A stretch of DNA of 64,000 nucleotides from Ophiobolus disseminans (GCA_010093685.1 MU006248.1:1-64000), one strand, 5' to 3'; counted from the first letter of the stretch, positions 11,815 through 22,519 are shown. Numbers and translations are program-made. Notes: generated from the letters alone by a model not told the origin.

Positions 11815-13111
11815 ATGGAGGCCATCAACATCACTCCCGACGGCTTTCGCCAGCTACTCGCTGCTTTCGACGACCCAAACCACGCGACCTTCACCACCGA
11901 AGCATTTGAGCACTCGCGCGCCGGTGCCTCCTCCAACTACGTGATAGCTTTCGGAGCTGCGCTCGCGGGCCAAGTTGAGACATCGCCTGGTACGTGTGTT
12001 CCGTCGCTTGTATGACGTAAGTACAAGCTAACAAGTGAATAGATCTTCTCCAAACTCTCCAAACTCGTCTCGACGAGCGTCTCCACCCGCCTGCGCCCGC
12101 GCGTGCGCCCCACCCGATCGACCTCCTGACTCCTCCCACGCCCGAACTCGGCCTAGATGCAGTGCGCGCCGGCGATCGGGATGTAGATATGGGCGCAGAC
12201 AACGTCGAGGATGTGCAGCCTATGGTACCGATTGCACCGCGAAAGCGCAAGAAGGACTTCTACGTCGTAGGTGCTGCTCAAAAGGACAAGCGTAGGTCGG
12301 GTGAAATAGGTCGGGACGCACCGCCGAAGAATCTGGACATCCGTATCCTTGGGGATCTCGAGCTTACCGTGGACGAGCTGGCAGCTGTATGTCACTATCC
12401 TATCCCGGTGTCGCTGGCGCTCTAGAAGGCCATTGCTAACCTCCCCCAGTTCTTCCCCAACCATTACCCCTGGATCGCATACATGGCACGCTTCCAGAAA
12501 GGCAGCTGGGAGCCCACCGCCGTCGCACGCCTAATCGTAAGCCTCTCCCTCCACCCGCATCGCCCTTCACCGCTAACACCTACCAGTGCCACTTCCGCGG
12601 CTTCTCAGGCATCGATGACGCCAAACTCATCGACCGCGAACGCAACAAACTCCACAAGCAAAAGGACAAATGCGAACTATCCCTCGTAAACGACGGCATC
12701 ACGAACAACGAGGAAAAGCACATCGACTCAGGCTACACCCTCGGCACATGGATATCTCCCATCGGCCGCGAGCGCAACCGCAAAGCGCCAGCCTGGAGAT
12801 GCGGACTCGTCGACGACATCCCGCTCATCGAGCTCGCAGACGGCCTTGCACATTGGCCGAGCGGCAAGGGCGTGCGGCACCTCACCCGTGCTGTTCGGCA
12901 CGTCGTTGCACTCGCTGATCATGCTGTGATGCTGAGCGATGTGCAGGATTTCATTGACGAGCATGATCTCGGGCAGGGCTTGGGTCCGATTGACGAGTTT
13001 GGGGATCCGGATTGCAAGGCGCATAAGCGGTTGTTGGGTATTGTGGATCCGTATGGTAGGAGCGAGTTTGCGAGGTCTATTGGCATGGGTTCGAAGCGTA
13101 TTATGTACTAG
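11815..13111 (+). CDS. Family member C: two-motif protein, intact, four exons
   Basis: Exons 11815-11989, 12043-12386, 12450-12536 and 12587-13111 join in one frame of 376 residues. Introns are 53, 63 and 50 bp, with GTACGT, GTATGT and GTAAGC donors, CTAAC-like branch sites and TAG/CAG acceptors. Residues 1-155 include a PRKRKK basic patch. Motif 1 is at about 156-208 (LDIRILGDLELTVDELAA, intron, FFPNHYPW, then FQKGSWEPTAVARLI, intron, CHFRGF). Motif 2 is at about 286-328 (GKGVRHLTRAVRHVVAL, MLSDVQDFIDEHD). This is the best template for the family because all splice sites are canonical and there is no break. No known domain or active site is seen; a helical nucleic-acid or protein-binding role is only a guess. 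Confidence 0.85.
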
Positions 13112-13434
13112 TTCACATGCATGTGGTAAGTGGTGCGTCGAGATGCGCGCATTGAGGGTTTAGGGGCAATGGGGCTTGTGGCGCAGTTATGACGTCACAG
13201 TGAATAATGATATGTGTGTTTCAAAATGTTTGTACTTTGCCAGTGAATGTATTGTTGTTAGGTGTACCCCATGCTGTGTTATTCCAAGCGTGCTGAAATG
13301 TGCTGAAACGGAGCTAATTATGCGTGGTTTCCATACCGGTACCAACTAACCCCACACCACGTCATGCGCCTGCCCACATACACTTCCTTTTGCCATTCCC
13401 ATCTTTCACACCAAAAGCCCTCTAGGAACACCTC
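13112..13434. other. Intergenic 3' region
   Basis: About 320 bp between convergent genes; nothing recognised beyond presumed 3' ends. Confidence 0.5.
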
Positions 13435-14278
13435 TCACAATGGCAGCCTTACGCTACCAGCCGTGGCGTTCACACGTCGGCCCCTGGATGCCTTCTTCGA
13501 ACGTGCTGCCACACCCTTCAAATCGCTGACAGCCTTCCGCTTAGTCACTCGACATGTCGGTGGCCTAGGGCTCTTTGAAGGAGCAGGCCCCAAGAGATTC
13601 TTCCAGTGCTTGCGGCTCTCATCCCTGGTGAGGTCCATGTCCTTGTAGATATGGCTGCAAGGGCGAAGGAGGTGGCTTCCGGGATGCGTGTAGCCAAGAC
13701 CGTCATGATGGGCCATTGGCACAGTGCTTTGACGCTGATGCTCATGCGGTTCATCTTCTCCGCAGTTCGTTGAGTGCGGCCGGCGGGCCGGCAGGCCAAG
13801 GGAGAAGGATGTTCGCGAATGGGTTCTCCGGCACCAATTTCCTGCTGGGTATGGGCTCTTCGTCGAATTGGTTCTTGAAAGGGCTCCTCGGCGGCAACAC
13901 CTCGCCGAAGGGGAGGCAGGAGCCCAGCTTTTGTTTGAGCTGGCGAATACGCTCGTCGAGGAGCGGGGTGTCTTGCAGCTCATTGACGCCCGTGGGCGGC
14001 GACATGAACGGAACTGGTCGATCCAAAGAGGCATCGTATGCCTCGAGCTCTTCGCACACAGTGGCGATCTCTTCCAGTGCGGGTATCTGCCCGAGTCGCT
14101 CGAGGTATATTGACAAAGTACCCGAGAATACTACGGGCGCGGCGAGATCTTGAAGTGGAACGCGGCCAGCGTCATGCTGATCCGCGGACGATGATGCCAA
14201 AACCGAAGAAGGCGGAATCGGTGAGTTATTGGCGGTGTCTACGCCAGACACAGAGGTTCTTGAAGAGGTAGAAGCCAT
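13435..14278 (-). CDS. Hypothetical protein, apparent frameshift
   Basis: Starting at the ATG 14278-14276 (MASTSSRTSVSGVD), about 175 codons read in one frame to a stop at 13751 (ALNELRRR). From about 13765 the better frame switches to one ending at 13435 with a Lys/Arg-rich tail (KDMDLTRDESRKHWKN, then TKRKAVSDLKGVAARSKKAS). I find no good GT-AG pair that joins the two, so either a one-base shift is present or an unusual intron was missed. The N-terminal part is Ser/Pro-rich and contains a helical segment (LDERIRQLKQKLGS). The basic tail suggests a nuclear or nucleic-acid-binding protein. No family recognised. Confidence 0.4.
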
Positions 14279-14825
14279 TATGATGGAGTTGAATTGACAT
14301 CTAGAATGTTTCGTCCAAAGGTTGGGTTCTGGCAGTGGCGGGAACGAAAGATATCGACGCGGCACACCTGTTTTCAACGCATTAATTTCGACACTAATAC
14401 CGCTCTTGCCAACAGCTATGAAGGACGCATATACAGTATTCCAGACCAAGCAGGTGCTCCAGGACACAGCAATCCAGGAAGGAAATGCGAATTCGACCGA
14501 TGGCATGAACGAGGACTCGAGCTTGCCATTCCATCATGAAGTACCGTCAAGCCCACAAGCTACAGATGTGCCCACTTGTCAGATACGTCGTATAAACTGG
14601 GGAGGAAACCCAGATGTGGCCCAAGCGAGGCTTAGCGGCGCTTATTGGCTACCCATAGATAGCGCCGGTTAGCCATCTGAACACAGATGGGCTAGGCACC
14701 TACAACACAGAACAATCAATCAAGTCATCACACTTCAACTCAGATCCATCTAGAGAACCTATTCAATCTGACACCACTCTGAAGTCACCAAGCAGCGCAG
14801 GCTCTCGAACGATCTCGAAACCACA
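14279..14825. other. Intergenic upstream of member D
   Basis: A plus-strand frame at 14322-14672 reads plausibly (MKDAYTVFQTKQVLQD) and could be a 5' exon of member D, but no splice join to it was found. Confidence 0.25.
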
Positions 14826-16003
14826 GTGAAGAAGCGTGCTCGTGTTCAGCAAACCTCTTCGACCCAGCTAGCGACCTGGCATGCAGACTCCATCTCGACG
14901 CCGCTTTCGCAGCTGTGCTTGATACCCCCGCCGCCTGGGCCAGCTCCACGGTTTCGCAGTAGAGCCGACTACGCGCTAGTTCTCCGTCCGAAGATTACTG
15001 GTCCGGATACTATAATTCCCTTGGAGGATATTTTCAAGTTCGCACAAATCGACAACCACTATCAACGAACCGAGCTTTGAGTTGCACCACACATGTCGGG
15101 TGTAGGAGACAGGGCAAAAGTGAGAAGAAGGTTGTTGTATTGAGAGAGCTACATAGAGCGATTATATACACAACATGATGAGTAAGCCAGTGACTAAGAG
15201 TCACATGGAGATGCAGTCCACATTGTACCATGTGAACTAAGGTGCCAGGCTGACAACACACTAAGGATGTTCCTTGGCGTACGACCAAGGCTGGCGGAGG
15301 TACGTATGCTCCATCACAAGGCCGTACACCCATGATTGTCGAGAGCCGAGGTGACGTGAACTTCCTGGAGTGTGAGAAGTTTCCTTCTTTAGCTTTCTAT
15401 GACCAAGTCCACCCGCTTCAGTCTCGTGCAGTTCTTGCGTGCGTATCGCTGAAACCACTGAGCAGGATCCAACCCTCAGTAACGGAGTTGTGGTCGTATA
15501 CCCCACTACATACAAAACAACGCGAAGTGACCTATCGTTTCCGCTCTGCCCACATTAAAGATGCCGATCTGCGCTTATTCATTATGGGGCCTAGAAGCAT
15601 TACGGACACTGAGGTGGTCAAGCGCGAAACGATCGCCTAGCACCAGGTTCAAGCGAGACGTTGGTACGACAAGTTGGAAGGCCTTGCCAGAGCTACAACT
15701 CCTCATTACACAGCCAATGAAATGTCCACTGCTCGAGGGACATGTGGTGTCGATGAAGATTGCTATCTCGTCGACTTTGCTCGCGGGCTCCAAGAGTTTC
15801 CAAGCGGCGATTAGGCAATGGAATGGACTGATGCCATCTCTCACGCCGTTCGGCATTGTCACATCGTGGTCAAGTTCTCCGAGATCCAAGAGTATCTCGA
15901 CCGTCACAATCTTCGGCGGGCGAATCCTCCCACGCACAGCTACTTCACGGATCGTCGAGCCCATCGAGACCTTGGAACCTATCTTGACAGCATGCGACGG
16001 TAA
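14826..16003 (+). pseudogene. Family member D, LTR-interrupted relic
   Basis: A basic, Pro-rich N-terminal fragment (KKRARVQQTSST...) runs to 15080. Solo LTR copy 2 is inserted at 15094-15255. After it, one frame carries a degraded motif 1 start (KDADLRLFIMGPRSITDTEV), a TAG at 15638-15640, then QARRWYDKLEGLAR, the motif 2 entry (CYLVDFARGLQEFPSGD), a second TAG at 15812-15814, and DAISHAVRHCHIVVKFSEI with a tail resembling member C (HRDLGTYL versus HKRLLGIV). Both stops are in the same frame, so decay is by point changes plus insertion. The FFPxHxxW core of motif 1 is not visible. Confidence 0.7.
15094..15255 (+). mobile_element. Solo LTR copy 2
   Basis: 162 bp repeat beginning TGTCGGGTGTAGG and ending GGCTGACA, so the ends are an imperfect TGTCGG/CTGACA inverted pair with TG...CA termini. 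It is flanked on both sides by ACACA (15089-15093 and 15256-15260), a 5 bp target duplication. That is the signature of integrase-mediated LTR-retrotransposon insertion followed by LTR-LTR recombination. It splits family relic D. Confidence 0.9.
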
Positions 16004-16933
16004 GGCCAAAGGAGAAGAAGAAGCAGACGTGGCCGAGTTTGAGGGAACAGGGCAGCGGATAATGGAAATGATTGTAAGCACGCCAGTGCGTCACTTTAAA
16101 GTCATTTTCCCCCTTTATTGAGAAAGTGGCTACTGTCAGTAGTACTGGGATAGAACATGTGGTGAATCGTGTTGTATTAGGACTACGGGAAGTGAGAGCT
16201 ATATCTCTGCCGGCTAGCGTTGTGGGCGCTAAGCCTCGTGCGTACTAGCCTGGAGTGAGTGAGAGATGGGATGGAACCTGGATCATGTACCCTAAGGCCC
16301 ACACGGTGGCTGACAGCTACGAAAGAAGCCTTGGGTACTAGATGAGCACGATTGGGGTCATCTTTTGGCTTACTCACAAAGAAATGCAATCTTAATGGAG
16401 TTTTGCTACAGGATCGATTTTGACGCTAGTCTCGCGTAAACTATAACGATGCTGTTTTGCGTTTCTATAAGATAAATAAGCTGTGAAAATCTCAATATCA
16501 GTCTTGCAAACGCGGAGGGGGTGCTTTCTTGGCACTTCTTAGCGCCCTCTAGTTGTATCCTCCAGGACAACACTCAGCTCCAATCGCACAATTCTTTTTA
16601 TGACTGCCGGCTCGTCGCTCTTCCTGTAAAAAATATCCTAGACAAACTCAAAGGTAAGCCGTAGTCTTCTTCGTGTGACGAGACCACAATCTTGCGACCA
16701 AAGCAGGGCGACAACATTGCCCAAGCAACTGTAAGCGAAGGAACTTCCTGGCTAACGACAAACACAGACAGAAATGAATCCTCTACAGAACCCAGGAGCT
16801 TATGGGTCGCCGGAGTGTACGTAACCAATTTATTGAACTGCTTTGTGCTATCCACGTCGAACAATGTAATGCGAGACTTGGGCTAACGGTAGTTATACAC
16901 CAGATCAAGCCCCTAGTTGCCGCAAGCGCATAC
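16004..16933. other. Intergenic, nothing recognised
   Basis: About 930 bp, moderately AT-rich in its centre, with only short frames on either strand. Confidence 0.45.
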
Positions 16934-17425
16934 ATGCCTTCAAGGGCACCCACCTCCGCTCCTCAAGATGCTCAGCCAGCGACTGCCGGTCGAGCAACTC
17001 AGGGCGGAAGCTTCTTCGATCCCGAGAAGGAGCAAGGCCATATTACAGGCTCCGCATCCGCTCCAGCTCACGACATGGCCGCCGAACTCAAGCTCCGCAG
17101 CGACGTCCTCGCTTCCAAGGTCCTATGCCACGGCTTCCTCTCCAACCTCTACACCCGAAGCCGCCACTTCCTTCCTGCCGCCGCGATCCCCATCATCCGC
17201 AGCATCCTCGAGAACTCCACTCAGCCGATTGCGTCCGTCGACGCCACTGAGCGTGAGTGCTGCCTGATCTGCTGGCACTTGAACCCCGGCCGCCCCAATG
17301 GCTTGCTACAAGATTAGCTGGACTTCATGACGTTGGTCCCGGTCATCCGTGACTTGGTCCCGAAAGTTGTCCAGAGGAGGTACTTCGAAATCATGGGTCT
17401 AGCTGCTGCCGATAATGCAGCTTGA
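16934..17425 (+). CDS. Hypothetical small protein, broken or unusually spliced
   Basis: From the ATG at 16934 (MPSRAPTSAPQDAQPA) a frame reads through a helical stretch (ELKLRSDVLASKVLCHGF) to a TAG at 17315-17317. The same frame continues immediately as LDFMTLVPVIRDLVPKVVQR to TGA at 17423-17425. A GTGAGT donor at 17253 and a TAG acceptor at 17317 look like a normal 65 bp intron, but removing 65 bases puts the second part out of frame. So either the TAG is a nonsense change in an uninterrupted frame or splicing yields a short alternative tail. No family recognised. Confidence 0.4.
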
Positions 17426-17634
17426 TACACCTCAACGAGGTGTCGGGTATGGGATATGGGCATCATGATACGTTAGGTATCTTCACGATCACGAATGGAA
17501 ACACAGTTTGATACTTTTGAGTGCTTCGCGGATGTCTCTGAGTACAAGATAATGCGCCCATGTGATATCTACAAACAACAAGCGTCAATCAGATCTACGC
17601 TTGCTTAAAACGATCATTTGTGATTATCAATATA

Positions 17635-17679
17635 ACGTATTCCACTAGCGAGCCGCCCACCCCAGCGAACCGCCCAAAA
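17635..17679 (+). repeat. Left terminal inverted repeat of pogo-like element
   Basis: Begins ACGTATTCCACTAGCGAGCC directly after the TA at 17633-17634. Its inverse complement is at 19439-19483 with a single G/A mismatch; weaker similarity continues inward. Confidence 0.95.
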
Positions 17680-17702
17680 ACGCTTGGCACGACCAACACA
17701 TG

Positions 17703-19403
17703 TTATAAATCTTCAATTTCATCGCTATCAAACAAGGAGCCAGCGTACATCGTGCTTACATCTGATTCAGAAGATGCCTCTGTATCTTTTTTGCACGTTC
17801 GTGCGTTATGCCCTGTCCTGCCACAGTTCCCACAGCGCCGTAAAGCTGGCTGGGCTGGTTCTTGATCACCACCACCACGAGCCTTCTTTGAACGCTGAGG
17901 CGCCGCAGACGCCTCAGCAGCTACCTGCGCTGCTGCAGTCCCATACTCCATAGTCCCACTGTGCTGGATCCACTTTCTTTTGCGCAATTTTCGCTTGGTC
18001 ATCTCTGCTAATTGCTCTTCAAGCTCATGGATCCGAGCACGTTGAAGCGCATTTTCATGCAGCATCAGCTCACCACCTTTTATAAGCTGGGAGAACCCAG
18101 CCTGAGCTGTAACAGGCAACCGAGTAAAGGAATCGCGTACCAGCTTTGATTGCAATCCAAACTCATGGGTATTGCTTGGAGTCTTTGATTGCCATGGCTC
18201 ATCTAGGAGGGTAGGTGCTAGTAGGGTACGCAAGCGCACTTCAAGGCGATCCAACACAACCTGCGCGTTCAGAGGGACAAGCCCTGCTGCCTCAAAGGCC
18301 TTTCGGCAGTTATCCTCCGTAAACACGTCAAAAAACGCGTCTTTGAAGGCGGGGAGGAAGCCTTCCTTGTTGATGTGGAAGACGCGTCGGCGTGCCAAGT
18401 CTCTAACGCGCTGGGAGTACTTGCGCTTCAGCGGCGAGAAGCAGACCACGTCAAGCGGCTGGAGGATGTGGGATGAATGGGGGGGCATACAGAGGGTCAG
18501 GATCTTGTTTTCAAGGCAGTAGTCCTTGAAATCCTGGTTGAGGTGGCTCTCATGGCCGTCCAAAATGAGCAGCCGGTACACCCCCACCTGGCGCGTCTTT
18601 GTATGCGCGTCAAAGTGCTTCAACCACTCCAGACCAAGCGCGTTGTTTGTCCAGCCGTTCTCAGAGACTGAAAGCTTCCAATTGCGCGGTATTGAGGTCT
18701 CCTCGTACCACGCGGAGATGTGGACGCATCCCTTGTAGATGATGAAGGGCGGGGTCGCGTACCCAGCAGCGCACACGCTCTGGATCACTGTAACCCACTC
18801 GCGATCGCCTGGTTGAATCAGATCAGGCCTTGCACGTCTCTCTGCGCCTGTAACGACCTTCATAGACCCAATCACGCCCATCTGGAAGCCAGTCTCGTCA
18901 AAGTTGTGCACGTCGTCATCGTGGACACCGTACTTGGCTTTAGTCTCCTCCACCAGCGTGAACCACGCGCCAATGATTACAGGATCTTCCTGCAGTATCC
19001 TCTGCCTATCCTTTACTCGATTGAAGGCCATTTTGAGCTCAGCTGAGCGCGTTACGAAGCGCTCAGCCCAGTTCTTGCCTACAGGCTTCCCACCGCGTAC
19101 ACCTAGTATTTTATCGGCCATATCTGCCACCTCGCACAGCCGGGGCGCAAATCCTTGCGAATCAAGGTCAAGAATATATTGGACGATCGTCTGCTCTTCT
19201 GTTGCAGTGAGCTTTTGGGAGTTTGCACGCGTCTCAAGGCAAAATGGTACTCCTCTAGCGCGTTTGTCAAGGATCCGGCGTTTAACGTTGTAGGTAGCAG
19301 CAGCAGCTCGGTGGCTTCGAAATTGGCCTGATTGATAGGCAAGAAGAGCAAGCTGAAGTCTACCTTTGTGTTCAAGTAATAGCGCGTTTGTGTGTAGAGA
19401 CAT
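17703..19403 (-). CDS. Pogo/Fot1-type DDE transposase with zinc knuckle
   Basis: 566 codons, unbroken. Residues about 15-55 resemble a psq-type helix-turn-helix and about 65-130 a CENP-B-type helix-turn-helix (QYILDLDSQGFAPRL, GKNWAERFVTRS). The catalytic core shows HNFDETGFQMG (Asp169), LLILDGHESH (Asp282) and PPHSSHILQPLDV (Asp318), the expected DDD set. A coiled region follows, then a CCHC knuckle CGNCGRTGHNARTC near residue 530 and an acidic tail. The transposase binds the terminal repeats and performs cut-and-paste transposition in the nucleus. Together with near-identical repeats it looks autonomous. The promoter would lie in the 80 bp between the start codon and the 19483 end. Confidence 0.95.
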   Translation of the reverse strand: MSLHTNALLLEHKGRLQLALLAYQSGQFRSHRAAAATYNVKRRILDKRARGVPFCLETRANSQKLTATEEQTIVQYILDLDSQGFAPRLCEVADMADKILGVRGGKPVGKNWAERFVTRSAELKMAFNRVKDRQRILQEDPVIIGAWFTLVEETKAKYGVHDDDVHNFDETGFQMGVIGSMKVVTGAERRARPDLIQPGDREWVTVIQSVCAAGYATPPFIIYKGCVHISAWYEETSIPRNWKLSVSENGWTNNALGLEWLKHFDAHTKTRQVGVYRLLILDGHESHLNQDFKDYCLENKILTLCMPPHSSHILQPLDVVCFSPLKRKYSQRVRDLARRRVFHINKEGFLPAFKDAFFDVFTEDNCRKAFEAAGLVPLNAQVVLDRLEVRLRTLLAPTLLDEPWQSKTPSNTHEFGLQSKLVRDSFTRLPVTAQAGFSQLIKGGELMLHENALQRARIHELEEQLAEMTKRKLRKRKWIQHSGTMEYGTAAAQVAAEASAAPQRSKKARGGGDQEPAQPALRRCGNCGRTGHNARTCKKDTEASSESDVSTMYAGSLFDSDEIEDL

Positions 19404-19438
19404 TGTAGATAGAGGGGAGTGGTAGAGGTCTTGGCATG

Positions 19439-19483
19439 TTTTGGGCGGTTTGCTGGGGTGGGCGGCTCGCTAGTGGAATACGT
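19439..19483 (-). repeat. Right terminal inverted repeat of pogo-like element
   Basis: Inverse complement of 17635-17679 with one mismatch; followed directly by the TA duplication at 19484-19485. Confidence 0.95.
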
Positions 19484-19886
19484 TAGATATAATTACTATT
19501 CAGTCTTCGAGTCATCGCAAGGCACACCGAATGCTTTTGAGAACTTATTTTTCGTCTAGGTGCTGTTCCTGTAACTCTCATGACGTATACATCCTTTAGC
19601 TATGAATGCCGTTACCTCAGTCTGGGGCCGCTTCTGTCCTTCAAACAGACGCTAGCAACGCTTTTGCTGGTTTCCGGGGTAAATGATAGTCATTGCGCTC
19701 CTTATTTCTTTTGTCACCCGTCACGTGTGAATCATTGGCTGGAGCTCTAAATCACAGAACGCGGCGAGGCTCTTGCCTACATTCCAAAATCATAGTAGTC
19801 AACCAGTATAGCTTGAGTCACCTCTCTAGAGAAAATATCAAATTCTGCTATTGATACTCCGCCTTCCGCGCTCTCGAAACTTAGTT

Positions 19887-20048
19887 TGTCAGCATGGCAC
19901 CTTAGTTCACATAGTACATGTGAACTGCATCTCATGTCACTCTATTAGTCACATGCTTACTCATCTGGTTGTGTATATAATCGCTCTCTATAGCTCTCCA
20001 ATACAACAACCTTCTCCCTCTTTTCTGCCCTGTCTCTCACATCCGACA
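19887..20048 (-). mobile_element. Solo LTR copy 4, inverted
   Basis: 162 bp repeat starting TGTCAGCATGGCACC and ending CATCCGACA, the reverse orientation of copies 1-3. TAGTT flanks both ends (19882-19886 and 20049-20053). It is the most diverged copy, with scattered substitutions. Confidence 0.9.
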
Positions 20049-20077
20049 TAGTTGTAGATTGGGCTTTGCCTCAAGAG

Positions 20078-20238
20078 TGTCAGATGTAGGTGACAGCAAA
20101 AAGAGGAAGAAGGTTGTTGTATTGAAAGAGCTACGGAGAGCGATTATATACACAACCAAGATGAGTAAGCAAGTGACTAAGAGTCACGTGGAGATACAGT
20201 CCACAGTGTACCATGTGAACTGAGGTGCCAGGCTGACA
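20078..20238 (+). mobile_element. Solo LTR copy 3
   Basis: 161 bp repeat starting TGTCAGATGTAGG and ending GGCTGACA, flanked by AAGAG on both sides (20073-20077 and 20239-20243). It begins only 29 bp after the inverted copy 4, yet each has its own target duplication, so they are two independent insertions. Confidence 0.92.
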
Positions 20239-20291
20239 AAGAGCTTTCACCCTCGCTCAAGTTCAGGCGCTTTCGGCTAGAAAATCTGGAT

Positions 20292-22519
20292 ATGTCAGCC
20301 TATTCAAACATTCCCGCTTTTGCGCAACCAATTAGCGATGAAGAAGAAGCTTTTGATGCATCCGGCGAGTTTTGTGCACCGCAGACTTAATCGAAGCCTG
20401 CTAATTAGAACAGAGTATGCGCAATACCTTCTGCTGCCACGCTCAAGCGGAGGACTATTCGAGGCATTTTACAGCCCAGACCCCATGGCACCTCCACGTA
20501 ACATGTCTGGACGTGCTATAGCTGTTCCTCGATACCTCACGCGAGCTTCCTACAGGATGACGTCTTCTGCCAACAGAACTCTGAACTCCACCCCCTCCTC
20601 GGCAGAATCTTCGGGTACAGCAATCAGTGTGTCGAACCATCTACTCGCCCAAGCGAGATCGCAGCGGGCTTCCTCTACTTCCTCTACAATGGCAAGTTGG
20701 CTTACGAGTGGGTGTACTTCTTCGACATTGCTCCCGATCGCTTGTCCCATGTGGTCCCGCCAGAGGTTATCGAGGCCTACGAGGCCGAACGCCACCCGTT
20801 AACTGAGGGCATGATGGCCTGGGAGGGCAACATCCAGGATGGTTCAGCGCTGCAAGAGCCGGAGAGGATTGCGCGTCAGCTGCTCGACAACCTTGTATCT
20901 GTCGGCCTGGAAGAGCCAGCGGCCGAAGACATCGAAGCACTGGACCGGGCTAACAATGTCGTTGCCCCACGTAGTGCTGTACCGGTACCAGTCGTCGCAA
21001 GCAGGCAAGCGAAAGCGACCTTCCTCGCCCCTGGCTGGTAGACTAGAGCCTGGCAGGACTCCAGAGCATCCCGCAGGCCCGTCCCAGTCGAAACGCGCGC
21101 GACGGAGCCTTTCGGAAAAAGATCCATTCTCTAAATTTCCTCCTCTAGGTTCAGTCGACTTCAGCATACTTTACTTCACCGCGCCCACATCATCATTGGA
21201 GAAAAGCACCCAGTATCAACCTGGGTTCCTTTCAAACAACACAGCGTGGAGCATGGCTAACCTCACCACACCTCCACAGCCTTCGTCTTCGGGTCAATTT
21301 GGCAACTCATCCGATGATGAGGTGGCACCTATTGCGACCTCGTCTCAGGATATAGATCTCATTGGTGCGAGTCCTATCTTTACAATCAATGCGCGACAAT
21401 TCATCGACCTTACGCGCTCAGCAGCCACATCTGCACCGGCACCTCTTCCCTCACAAATCCCAGTAGTAGCTCCTGCCAACGTTACGCTAGTTCCGGTGCC
21501 AGTCGTGCCTACCCAGCAACAAGTTGCTGCACCGACAGCCGCACCCGCTCAGCTACAGCCAGCTGCGCAGGCGCAGCAACAAGGTGCCCCGCGGCCCCCA
21601 CGTTTTCCACCGGCCAAACAAGCGCGGTTCCTCGCTGGTCCCAGGCGACCAGCTGGTTCAGTGACGCATTTAGGTCGTGGTAACGTCGGCAAAGCCTGGA
21701 GTAGGGAGCGGGTTCGCGCCTTCACCGACATCCAAGGGTACAGTAGCCAAGAGCTTCCCAGCGTAGCCATGTCAGAGTACGGCAACGAGCTTTCTAGGGA
21801 TTGTACCCCAGCCTCTGTTGATCCTCGGCTGTGTCCATTCGACACAACGTTGGAGGAGAATTTCACAGTAAATACATCCACCTAGAACATTCTTGGTATC
21901 GACCTAAGTCTAATGCTTCACTAGTATTTCACGCTTGCAGCCACTTCAAACAGGGAGCTTTGTGCACGGGCAAAGAGGTTTTGGAGCTATCGGCAGATCA
22001 TCTTCTATGTGGTTAATACATGGATCTGGAAACAAAACATTGGCTGATACTGACATGCCACAGTGCTGAGCTATCGGCCTTCAAGACGCGAATATGTATC
22101 AACACCACCTCCTACAGAAACATTTCGAGAGATGTGCTTCCGCTTGGGGGGCGACACTCTAAAATCATCGACCTAGTGCGTCCATGGCCAAAATAGACAT
22201 GGAGAGCGGCCTCAAAGGCGACAATTGTGAGGTCCACGATTTCTACCTTTTTGCAATGGGCGAGAACGTTGTGCACCATCTGACAGGCCGCGCAGCTCAG
22301 ATGCTCACCAGGGTCATCCAGCACGTCGTCAATGTCACCGGAGATCGGAACGTGCGCTTGAGCGAAGCTACTCAGTATGCTCAGACGCATGGCATCACTT
22401 TTCTTGCCAACGAACTCATGAATCCGAACCTGAACGTGACCGACAAACCCAATCCTGCAACGATGGCCGTTGCGTCGGCCGATTGGGTCCAAAAGTTTCC
22501 ATGGTTCCTGCCGCCTTGA
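20292..22519 (+). pseudogene. Family member E, frameshifted relic
   Basis: An ATG 54 bp after LTR copy 3 opens an acidic peptide (MSAYSNIPAFAQPISDEEEA) that soon stops. From 20502 a different frame reads YNGKLAYEWVYFFDIAPDR and on to 21041; about 21000 the coding pattern shifts to the frame ending at 21885, which has a KRKR...KRARR basic pair, MANLTTPPQPSSSG (compare NMATPPPSPNQ in member A) and a Gln/Ala-rich tract. A fragment of motif 1 (KEVLELSADHLL) lies at about 21970-22010, ending where member C has its intron. Motif 2 is clear at 22260-22400 (RAAQMLTRVIQHVVNV, VRLSEATQYAQ). The FFPxHxxW segment is not found. Several shifts separate the parts. Confidence 0.6.

Larger units (their letters stand above)
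17635..19483 (-). mobile_element. Intact pogo/Fot1-like DNA transposon
   Basis: 1849 bp element bounded by 45 bp terminal inverted repeats that differ at one position, inside a TA target duplication (17633-17634 and 19484-19485). TA duplication, element length and a single DDE transposase gene fit the Tc1/mariner superfamily, pogo/Fot1 branch. Near-identical ends and an unbroken transposase imply recent movement. It sits between family relics D and E. Confidence 0.95.

Noticed and set aside
1..15255. LTR copies 1 and 2 as the two ends of one 15-kb retrotransposon
   Set aside because: They are in the same orientation, but copy 2 has its own ACACA duplication on both sides, so it is a complete solo insertion, and the DNA between holds host genes, not gag-pol.
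17672..19293. Plus-strand frames inside the transposase gene
   Set aside because: They are antisense shadows of the 566-codon transposase.
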